Source: JBBRUG01 sp038247995 (GTDB taxonomy: Bacteria; Chloroflexota; Chloroflexia; Chloroflexales; Chloroflexaceae). Taken from it: a stretch of DNA of 44,797 nt. Below the pieces are notes generated by a model. That model was not told the origin of the DNA and did no database searches. It saw only the letters and a program-made list of their open reading frames with translations. The stretch is taken from assembly GCA_038247995.1 (NCBI GenBank), contig JBBRUG010000005.1:1-44797 (forward strand), given 5' to 3'. The translations under genes were made by a program, and so were the position numbers. Each line of letters begins with the position of its first letter. Within the stretch, counting starts at the first letter, position 1. Positions 23,398 through 30,170 of the stretch are shown here, in pieces.

Positions 23398-25578
23398 ATG
23401 CGTCCTGTGCAAACCGGCCCAACCGATCGCGCATTGCCGCTTGGCGATCTGCTCGCATTGGGCAGTCAGATCCGGGCTGATCTCACGCCCGAAAGCCTGC
23501 TGCAAGAGGTCGCCGAGACGTTGCAGCGCGTCGCGGCTAGCCCGCAAGTATATGTGCGGTTGCGCAACACCGATAGTGATGAGTTGGAAACGGTTGCCAC
23601 GGCAGGGGTGCCCGAGTTATATGCCAGCCAGTTGCGCGCTGAGTCGGTGAGTCCGGGCGCATTTCAGTCGTTACTCCTGCCGGAACGTCGCGTGAGCGAT
23701 TCGTTCCTGGTGCCGATTGGCACGCCGCTGCCCAGCCCCGCCGATACGGCCGCCGCGCCCAATGTTGCGCCGACGTTGTTGGTGCCCTTGCGTGGCCGTG
23801 GCGAACGGCTGATGGGTGTGATCTACATTGCGTTGCCTGCCGATACAGCGATGCTCGATACAACAGCTGCGCAGGTCATCGAGGCGATTGCGCGCCAGGC
23901 GGCGCTGGCCGTGGAGAATGTCCGCCTCGCTGAACGAAGTGCGCGGCTGCTGGCGAAAGAGCAGTTGCTTGCCGAGTTAGGCCGTGATGTCAGCGCAACA
24001 CTCGATTTACAGGCTATTTTGCACCGTACCGTTGATCGGCTGGCGGCAGCCTTCGGGAGTGGTTCGCTCGCCCTGCTCGACCAGGATCGCGAACTGACAA
24101 TGGTTGCCACGGCAGCCAACGAAGTACACCTTCAGGGGAGGCGGTTTTCCGCTGAGACGGGAGTGCTGGGCTGGGTGATGCAGCACGGCCGACCCTATTT
24201 CACCAATGATGCTTCTGCCGACGATCTGACGCCGCTTGATCGCGACCAGCGCTCTTTGCTCATCGTTCCGTTACGCAGCGGCGGTGTAGTAATCGGAACG
24301 CTAAATGTCGGCAGTGCGCGTGCCGGCGCATTCGCCTACGAAGATGTTGATCTGCTGGAGGCGATTGCGGCGCAAGTCGGTGGCCCAATTACCAGCGCCC
24401 GGCTTTATGCCGAGTCGCAGAGCCTCGCCGCCCAGGTGCATCGCCGCGCTGAACAACTCGCCGTGCTGAACACGATCGCGCGTGCGGCAACGGCGACGCT
24501 CGATCAGACCTATAGCCTGCCTGAAGTCACCGCTCAGATTCGCAACGGCTTTGGCTATTATCATGTGGATCTTTTCCTGGTTGATGAAGAGACGAATGAA
24601 TTGGTGCTTGCCGCTGCGACCGGGGACTTTCCGCAGGTTGCCTTAGGCTATCGTCAGCATATCAATCTGGGGTTGGTCGGGCGCGCTGCGCGGAGTGGGC
24701 GCGTATTGCGCGTGGATGATGTGCGTACCGAGCCCGATTATCTCTCGATCGCCGAGCGTGGCGCGACGCGGGCAGAACTTGTGGTGCCGATTGTGGCCAA
24801 TGGCCGACCGCTGGGCTTGATTAATCTTGAGGCACCTGAAGTCGGTGCCTTCAACGATGAGGATGTGGCCGTGCTGGAGACAGTCGCCGATGTGCTTGCC
24901 GGCGCGCTGGAGAATGCCCGGTTGTATCAGCGCGCTCAGGCTGCAGCCGTATTTGAGGAGCGTAACCGGCTCGCGCGCGAACTACACGACAGCGTAACCC
25001 AACAGCTTTTTAGTATGACCTTGACTGCCCAGGCGGCGCGGGCGCAACTCAGCAAGAACCCGCAACGCGCTGCAGCCCAACTTGAGCGGCTCCAAGAGAC
25101 AGCAACCGCAGCCCTGGCCGAAATGCGGGCGCTGATCTTTCAGTTACGTCCGCCGGCGCTGCGCGACCAGGGCCTCGTGGCGGCGCTGCAACAGCATGCG
25201 CAGGCAATGGTGCGCCGCGAAGGCATTGGCGTCACACTCAATGTTATCGGCGATGATCGCCTGGCGCGCGGCCTTGAGCAGCCGCTGTATCGGATTGTGC
25301 AAGAGGCGTTGAATAATGTGTTTAAACACGCGAATGCGCAAAACGTTGCGATTACGCTTGAGTTTGGCAGTGAGCGCGTGCGCCTGCAGATCACTGATGA
25401 TGGGCAGGGTTTTGATCTTGCAGCTACTCCATCCGGTGACGGCCGCCACCTCGGTGTGCTGAGTATGCGCGAGCGCGCAGCAGAGATTGGCGGCACAATG
25501 GAGATCCACTCATCGATCGGCGGCGGGACCGAAGTGAGGGTGCTTGTGCCGCGCACGGCAACCGCAGCATCCACTTGA
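23398..25578 (+). CDS. Cytosolic NarL-type sensor histidine kinase with three GAF domains
   Basis: A 726-residue kinase without membrane segments. Three GAF-like domains lie at about residues 20-175, 190-335 and 350-510. A HisKA_3 region follows, with the phospho-accepting His530 in ERNRLARELHDSVTQQLFSM, then LRPPALRDQGLVAAL. HATPase_c comes last, with EALNNVFKHANA, DDGQGFD and GVLSMRERAAEIGG. This architecture is shared with LiaS/DegS/NarX-like kinases that pair with LuxR-type regulators, and exactly such a regulator follows 40 bases downstream. It begins 3 bases after scpA, so it is probably co-transcribed with it. The signal is unknown. Confidence 0.94.
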   Translation: MRPVQTGPTDRALPLGDLLALGSQIRADLTPESLLQEVAETLQRVAASPQVYVRLRNTDSDELETVATAGVPELYASQLRAESVSPGAFQSLLLPERRVSDSFLVPIGTPLPSPADTAAAPNVAPTLLVPLRGRGERLMGVIYIALPADTAMLDTTAAQVIEAIARQAALAVENVRLAERSARLLAKEQLLAELGRDVSATLDLQAILHRTVDRLAAAFGSGSLALLDQDRELTMVATAANEVHLQGRRFSAETGVLGWVMQHGRPYFTNDASADDLTPLDRDQRSLLIVPLRSGGVVIGTLNVGSARAGAFAYEDVDLLEAIAAQVGGPITSARLYAESQSLAAQVHRRAEQLAVLNTIARAATATLDQTYSLPEVTAQIRNGFGYYHVDLFLVDEETNELVLAAATGDFPQVALGYRQHINLGLVGRAARSGRVLRVDDVRTEPDYLSIAERGATRAELVVPIVANGRPLGLINLEAPEVGAFNDEDVAVLETVADVLAGALENARLYQRAQAAAVFEERNRLARELHDSVTQQLFSMTLTAQAARAQLSKNPQRAAAQLERLQETATAALAEMRALIFQLRPPALRDQGLVAALQQHAQAMVRREGIGVTLNVIGDDRLARGLEQPLYRIVQEALNNVFKHANAQNVAITLEFGSERVRLQITDDGQGFDLAATPSGDGRHLGVLSMRERAAEIGGTMEIHSSIGGGTEVRVLVPRTATAAST

Positions 25579-25618
25579 CGGCTTTGATACCTTGAATACA
25601 TACATAAGGAGGGGAAGG

Positions 25619-26266
25619 ATGGATGCGATTACGGTCATGCTTGTTGACGACCATCGGGTAGTACGGCAGGGGCTGAGTGACTTTCTGGAGCTTCAGGACG
25701 GCATTGAGATTGTTGGGGAAGCTGCGAGTGGTGAAGAAGGCGTGCAATTGGCGCGTGAGTTATTGCCCGATGTCGTGTTGATGGATCTGGTGATGCCCGG
25801 AATCGATGGCGTTGAAACGACGCGCCGGATCAAGGCCGTTAGTCCGAGTACGCGCGTGATTGTGCTCACAAGCTTTGCCGATGATGATAAAGTCTTTCCG
25901 GCAATCAAGGCGGGCGCAATCTCGTATTTGCTCAAAGATATCTCGCCTGAAGAACTTGCCCACGCCATTCGCGCCGCGCAACGCAATGAGGCAGTGTTGC
26001 ACCCGGAAGTTGCGGCGAAGCTCATGCAAGAATTTTCGGCGCCCCGGCCCAATGAGGCGCCAGTGGAACAGCTTACGCCACGTGAAATGGACGTGCTGAG
26101 GCTGATCGCTAAAGGTAAGTCGAATAAGGAAATCGCTGACACATTGATCGTTTCGGAGAAAACGATCAAGACGCACGTCTCGAATATTCTCTCTAAGCTC
26201 CATCTTGCAGATCGCACTCAGGCGGCAATTTATGCCCTACGTCAGAGGTTGGTTCCGATGGAATGA
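25619..26266 (+). CDS. NarL/FixJ-type response regulator
   Basis: A 215-residue DNA-binding regulator. The receiver has MLVDDH (Asp10/11), phospho-acceptor Asp56 in VVLMDLVMPG, Thr in VIVLTSF and Lys in YLLKD. The C-terminal LuxR-type helix-turn-helix is LTPREMDVLRLIAKGKSNKE followed by IADTLIVSEKTIKTHVSNIL. The start at 25619 has AAGGAGGGG just upstream. It is the cognate partner of the kinase immediately before it, and two intrinsic terminators close the unit after it. Confidence 0.95.
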   Translation: MDAITVMLVDDHRVVRQGLSDFLELQDGIEIVGEAASGEEGVQLARELLPDVVLMDLVMPGIDGVETTRRIKAVSPSTRVIVLTSFADDDKVFPAIKAGAISYLLKDISPEELAHAIRAAQRNEAVLHPEVAAKLMQEFSAPRPNEAPVEQLTPREMDVLRLIAKGKSNKEIADTLIVSEKTIKTHVSNILSKLHLADRTQAAIYALRQRLVPME

Positions 26267-26267
26267 T

Positions 26268-26300
26268 CTTACACTATTAGGTTATAGTGTAAGCGTTTTT
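26268..26300 (+). terminator. Intrinsic terminator 1 after the response regulator
   Basis: CTTACACTAT (26268-26277) pairs perfectly with ATAGTGTAAG (26284-26293) around a 6-base loop, followed by CG and TTTTT. It begins one base after the stop codon. Confidence 0.8.
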
Positions 26301-26301
26301 G

Positions 26302-26329
26302 AATACCGCCTCAAGGCGGTATTTTTTTT
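26302..26329 (+). terminator. Intrinsic terminator 2 after the response regulator
   Basis: AATACCGCC (26302-26310) pairs perfectly with GGCGGTATT (26315-26323) around a TCAA tetraloop, followed by a run of T. This is a textbook Rho-independent terminator directly downstream of the first one. Confidence 0.93.
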
Positions 26330-26445
26330 GCTGGGCGACGCCGAATCGCGCGGATCACCGAACTGCCGGCGTTGCCGTGCCGTAGTTTCCGCGCACAAGC
26401 AGCGTGGTATGATTGGGACGAAGCGGCGAGTGAGGAGAAAGAACC

Positions 26446-27204
26446 ATGGCGCGCATGATTCTGCTTGGGGTCGGGACAGGAGTGCCTGATGTCGATCGTG
26501 AACATACCCATATGGTCTGGGATGGGCCAGGTGGGCCGCTGCTGATCGACGCCGGCGGGAGCACGTATCAGCGGCTCTTACAGGCCGGGATCGATCCGCA
26601 GGGGTTGGCGGGAATAGTCATGACGCACAATCATCCTGATCATATTCACGGCCTAGCGCCGCTCTTGTTCAGCATCGGTTTGGCCGGGCGACGTAACCCA
26701 CTGCCAATCTACGGTTTGGCGCCGACGCTGGCCATGGCCGAAGCTATCGCTGGGGCAATGGAGTTGGACTACAGCTATGTTGTGCCGCCTGCGTGGCGGG
26801 CCATTGCGGCCGGCGACAGCTTACCTCTGGCCGATGGTTGGTGGATGCGAACAGCGCCAACTGTTCATAGCCGGCCTTGCCTAGCCTTGCGCTTTGAACA
26901 TGTGACGGATGGCCTGGCGTTGACCTACTCAGCCGACACCGAACCGTGTGCCGCCGTGCGTGAACTGGCTGCCGGGGCGCAAGTCCTGATCCATGAAGCG
27001 ACGACGCCCGAACCGTTTGTGGGCCACACGACGCCACGCCAGGCCGGAGTTCTTGCAGCGGAAGCAGGCGTGGGCCGGTTGATCCTGGTTCACTTCAGCC
27101 CGCGCTATACCATGCCGATTGAACAAGCGCTCAGCGAAATGCGTGCCGGCGGCTATCGGGGCTTGGCGGAAGTGGGTAGTGAGGGCCAGATCATTGAGTT
27201 ATAG
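26446..27204 (+). CDS. MBL-fold metallo-hydrolase (RNase Z-like)
   Basis: A 252-residue metallo-beta-lactamase-fold enzyme. The signature THNHPDHIHGL (residues 60-70) gives the HxHxDH zinc ligands (His61, His63, Asp65, His66). Further ligands are His in APTVHSRP, Asp in TYSADTEP and His in LILVHFSPRY near the end. The overall pattern (FLGVGTG-like start MILLGVGTGVP, late HFSPRY) is closest to RNase Z / arylsulfatase-like members, but the exact substrate cannot be given. It has its own unit after the terminators, with AGGAG upstream of the ATG. Confidence 0.87.
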   Translation: MARMILLGVGTGVPDVDREHTHMVWDGPGGPLLIDAGGSTYQRLLQAGIDPQGLAGIVMTHNHPDHIHGLAPLLFSIGLAGRRNPLPIYGLAPTLAMAEAIAGAMELDYSYVVPPAWRAIAAGDSLPLADGWWMRTAPTVHSRPCLALRFEHVTDGLALTYSADTEPCAAVRELAAGAQVLIHEATTPEPFVGHTTPRQAGVLAAEAGVGRLILVHFSPRYTMPIEQALSEMRAGGYRGLAEVGSEGQIIEL

Positions 27205-27333
27205 CCTCATGTGAAGAACTGCAAAAATGCTTTGGCTCGGGTGGGTCGAACAAGCAAATGGCGCGGCCGCTGTGCTGACCTCCCTTGATTGGCCGTACCG
27301 CCCCGATGAACTTCGCGCATCTGTAGCAAGGCT

Positions 27334-27433
27334 TAGAGCACTGAGCAGGGTGACTGAGCTGCTGAGGCCACTGAACCGGGTAGCGCGCTGCGCTCGCGCC
27401 TGGTTGTGCCGGCTCAATCGATCTGAGCAATGC
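27334..27433 (+). repeat. 100-bp palindromic repeat, copy E
   Basis: Plus orientation, beginning TAGAGCACTGAGCAGGGTGA, 130 bases after the MBL gene. It shares CACTGAACCGGGTAGCGCGC and CAATCGATCTGAGCAATGC with the other copies. It is the only copy clearly away from a coding sequence on both sides. Confidence 0.88.
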
Positions 27434-27518
27434 GGTAGCGTTCAGCATATTGCCGCAAAGCCGCCCACGCCAACCCTCAGTCAGCGCACGTTCGGTCAAT
27501 AGGACTAGCGTAACGCGC

Positions 27519-27547
27519 TTGCTTACGGATCGGGCGATGGCTATAAT
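27519..27547 (+). promoter_or_regulatory. Sigma-70-type promoter upstream of recO
   Basis: TTGCTT (27519-27524) and a perfect TATAAT (27542-27547) are separated by 17 bases. The predicted start near 27554 would give recO a leader of about 295 bases, long enough for regulation or an unrecognised short gene. Confidence 0.7.
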
Positions 27548-27849
27548 AGACCCATCGCTCATGAACGTACGTTGTCCAACACTGCCTAAGTTCATCATCC
27601 GCACGCAATCCATTGGCGCATTGTTTACCTCTGGGGCCAGTGGCTTTTGGGTACGCGCATACCTCACTGTAGTTAATCTATCTCAGGGATCTATGTGCGC
27701 GGGTGGTTTTGCCTCCCCGCGTGATTGCCGATCGAGGCCGGCAGGTAGGTGGGTTAACCAGTGCTGCAATGATGGTACGCAAGCGATCATATTCCCTGAC
27801 CGCATGCGGCTTGACCGCCGTGTTGGTCGCGATTACGGCGGAAAATAGT

Positions 27850-28605
27850 ATGCGCGAGCGCGTTTATCGAACTGAAGCTGTAGTGCTGCGTCGGAGCGAT
27901 TTTGCCGAAGCCGACCGGTTGCTGATGATTGCCACGCCGAGCGGTAAACGCCGCGTTGTGGCCAAAGGTGTGCGCAAAACGACCAGCCGGATTGCCGGGC
28001 ATATTGAGCTTTTCACGCAGGCAAGCTTTATGCTCGCTGTTGGGCGTAATCTCGATATTGTGACCCAGAGTCAGGTCGTAAATGCTTTTTCAGGGGTACA
28101 CAGCGATCTGACCCGCTTGAGTTGTGCCTATTATGTAGCCGAACTCTATGATCGGTTTACCGAAGAGTCTGAAGAGAATCGGCCCCTGTTTGACTTGGTT
28201 GTGCAGACGTTGAGTGCCCTTGATCGGACTGCAAACCCTGATCTTGTGTTGCGCACGTATGAACTGCGCCTGCTCAATAATACCGGGTATCGCCCGGGTC
28301 TGCATCGGTGTGTTGTGTGCCAGGAACTCCTGACGGAAACCGCCGATCGCTTTAGTCCAACGCTGGGCGGTGTGATCTGTGCACGGGAGCACGCAGCGAA
28401 TCGATCGGCTCTGCCGATGAGTAGTGCTGCATTTCGGCTGTTGCGTTATTTACAGAATCAACCCGTAGACGCGGTCGAAGTTCTGCGTTTGTCGGCTGAG
28501 GTTCGGAGCGAAGTCGAGGCGCTGCTGCGCACGTATATCCGCCAATTACTTGAGCGCGATCTCAAGTCGGTGGCATTTCTCAACGACGTCTTGCGCCGCG
28601 CATAA
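27850..28605 (+). CDS. recO: DNA repair protein RecO
   Basis: A 251-residue recombination mediator that works with RecR to load RecA on SSB-coated gaps. The N-terminal OB fold starts MRERVYRTEAVVLRRSDFAE, followed by ADRLLMIATPSGKRRVVAKG. The middle helical domain contains YYVAELYDRFTEE and LRTYELRLLNNTGYRPGL. The zinc site is CVVCQELL with GGVICAREH further on. The ATG at 27850 has GGCGGA 8 bases upstream; the longer frame to 27703 has no support. It heads a plus-strand cluster with the PH-SHOCT protein and PNP (12- and 9-base gaps). Confidence 0.95.
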   Translation: MRERVYRTEAVVLRRSDFAEADRLLMIATPSGKRRVVAKGVRKTTSRIAGHIELFTQASFMLAVGRNLDIVTQSQVVNAFSGVHSDLTRLSCAYYVAELYDRFTEESEENRPLFDLVVQTLSALDRTANPDLVLRTYELRLLNNTGYRPGLHRCVVCQELLTETADRFSPTLGGVICAREHAANRSALPMSSAAFRLLRYLQNQPVDAVEVLRLSAEVRSEVEALLRTYIRQLLERDLKSVAFLNDVLRRA

Positions 28606-28617
28606 GGAGTAGTCGCC

Positions 28618-29316
28618 ATGGCCTATATCGACGGCCTTTTAGGTAGAGGTGAGCAGATCCTCTATGTTGCGCGTCAGCATGTCTTTGTGTTGGTAGTGAA
28701 TATTCTGACCGAGTTGGCCTTAATTGGGGTGCTTGTTGCCGCCGGCGTCGCTTCGAATATCGCCTTCGATCAGAATAGAACCCCTTTGCTGGCTAGCCTT
28801 ACAGCGAGCGACCTGATTTTACTGATCTGTGTAGCCATTAGCGTTGCGGTGCTGATCAGCGGCTTTCTCGATTATCTGCGCTGGAATAACGATCAGTATC
28901 TTGTCACCGACCGGCGGGTCATTCAAGTGCGCGGCTTGCTGAACAAGCGGGTCACCGATTCGTCGCTCGAAAAGATCAACGATGTTGAATTGCGTCAGAG
29001 CTTGATCGGTCGGATGCTGAATTTTGGTACGGTACAAATTCTTACGGCTTCGGGCGAAGAGGGCGTGAACATCATGGATCGGATTGCGGCGCCGATCGAC
29101 TTCAAGAAGGCGATGATGGACGCTAAACATAACCATGATCGCGGCTTCGGGTATTTTGATGCTCCAGGTTATCCCTCAGCGCGCACGTCTGCGCCGCTCA
29201 GTACACCCGGCGATATTCAGCGCACGCTCGAAGACCTTGCTGCATTGCGTGATCGCGGTATTTTGTCGGAAAATGAGTTTGAAGCTAAGAAGCGTGAACT
29301 TCTGAGTCGGATTTAA
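28618..29316 (+). CDS. Membrane protein with bacterial PH-like domain and SHOCT tail
   Basis: A 232-residue protein. Two membrane helices lie at about residues 22-47 and 63-85. A bacterial pleckstrin-like domain follows (DQYLVTDRRVIQVRGLLNKR, SSLEKINDVELRQSLIGRML, GTVQILTASGEEG). The C-terminal ~30 residues (LEDLAALRDRGILSENEFEA...) are a SHOCT motif, a short helical module found at the ends of many bacterial membrane proteins. Its role is unknown; YdbT/bPH2-like proteins are linked to the envelope. It lies 12 bases after recO and 9 bases before PNP, so the three are an operon. Confidence 0.85.
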   Translation: MAYIDGLLGRGEQILYVARQHVFVLVVNILTELALIGVLVAAGVASNIAFDQNRTPLLASLTASDLILLICVAISVAVLISGFLDYLRWNNDQYLVTDRRVIQVRGLLNKRVTDSSLEKINDVELRQSLIGRMLNFGTVQILTASGEEGVNIMDRIAAPIDFKKAMMDAKHNHDRGFGYFDAPGYPSARTSAPLSTPGDIQRTLEDLAALRDRGILSENEFEAKKRELLSRI

Positions 29317-29325
29317 GGCGTTACC

Positions 29326-30144
29326 ATGAATGAACAACTCGCTCAGGCCAAAGAAGTCGTTGCGGCGCGCCTGTCGATCACCCCGCAGGTGGGTTTGATT
29401 CTCGGCTCCGGCCTGGGCGCCCTCGCCGATGAACTTGAAGCTGCGGTTGTCGTGCCCTATGCCGAGATTCCGGGCTTTCATATGCCGCAGGTTGTTGGGC
29501 ATCGGGGCGAATTAGCCGTCGGGTACCTTGGTGGCCAGGCGGTAGCGGTCTTGCGGGGGCGGTTCCATTTTTACGAAGGCTACACTATGCAGGAGGTGAC
29601 CTTTCCGGTGCGCCTCCTGCGTGCGCTCGGCTGTGAAACGCTGCTAGTGACCAATGCGGCCGGTGGGTTGCACCCCGATTGGCACGTCGGTGATATTATG
29701 CGGATTAGCGACCAGATCTTTTTGCCCGGCATGGCTGGGCAGCATCCACTCAGCGGCCCCAACGACGACACGCTCGGCCCGCGCTTCCCGGCTATGGTCG
29801 GCGCGTTCGACAATGAATTAGTCGCGTTGGCCGACGCTGCGGCGCAAGAAGTCGGCCTTGCGCTGCGTGAGGGCGTCTATTGTATGCTGGCCGGGCCAAG
29901 CTTTGAGAGTGCGGCGGAACTGCGCATGCTGCGCGGGTTGGGTGCCGATGCGGTTGGAATGTCTACGGCGCCGGAAGTGATTGTTGCGCGGCATATGGGC
30001 ATGCGCGTGCTTGGCTTCTCACTGATTACGAATCTGGCCTTACCCGACGGCCCGCCGGCGAACCACGCCGAAGTGTTGGAGGCCGGTGAAGTCGCTAAAC
30101 CGCAGTTCGGTGCACTGATCTGCGGCGTACTCGCTCGAATGTAA
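29326..30144 (+). CDS. punA: Purine-nucleoside phosphorylase (trimeric type)
   Basis: A 272-residue enzyme that splits purine nucleosides with phosphate, in purine salvage. Signatures in order: LILGSGLGALADELE (phosphate Ser), GRFHFYEGYTMQEVTFPVRL (His and Tyr of the nucleoside site), LLVTNAAGGL, MLAGPSFESAAELRMLRGLG (Glu), DAVGMSTAPEVIVARHMGM (Met) and SLITNLA (Asn). All key residues of the low-molecular-mass trimeric family are present. It follows the PH-SHOCT gene by 9 bases; the large protease gene begins 26 bases after it. Confidence 0.95.
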   Translation: MNEQLAQAKEVVAARLSITPQVGLILGSGLGALADELEAAVVVPYAEIPGFHMPQVVGHRGELAVGYLGGQAVAVLRGRFHFYEGYTMQEVTFPVRLLRALGCETLLVTNAAGGLHPDWHVGDIMRISDQIFLPGMAGQHPLSGPNDDTLGPRFPAMVGAFDNELVALADAAAQEVGLALREGVYCMLAGPSFESAAELRMLRGLGADAVGMSTAPEVIVARHMGMRVLGFSLITNLALPDGPPANHAEVLEAGEVAKPQFGALICGVLARM

Positions 30145-30170
30145 ACCTCTATTTTATCCACGAGGTACCT

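Larger units (their letters stand above)
27205..27849. other. 645-base gap upstream of recO: repeat copy E, promoter, long leader
   Basis: No supported gene. It holds repeat copy E (27334-27433), then a good plus-strand promoter (27519-27547) and about 300 bases of leader before recO. A 95-codon frame from 27561 ends one base before the recO start but lacks a ribosome site and family resemblance, so I do not call it. Confidence 0.6.

Noticed and set aside
27191..27667. 158-codon minus-strand frame upstream of recO
   Set aside because: It is mostly repeat copy E read in frame plus antisense sequence, with no ribosome site and no family resemblance.
27561..27848. 95-codon plus-strand frame ending one base before recO
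   Set aside because: No ribosome-binding site, unusual composition, no recognisable domain; more likely recO leader.
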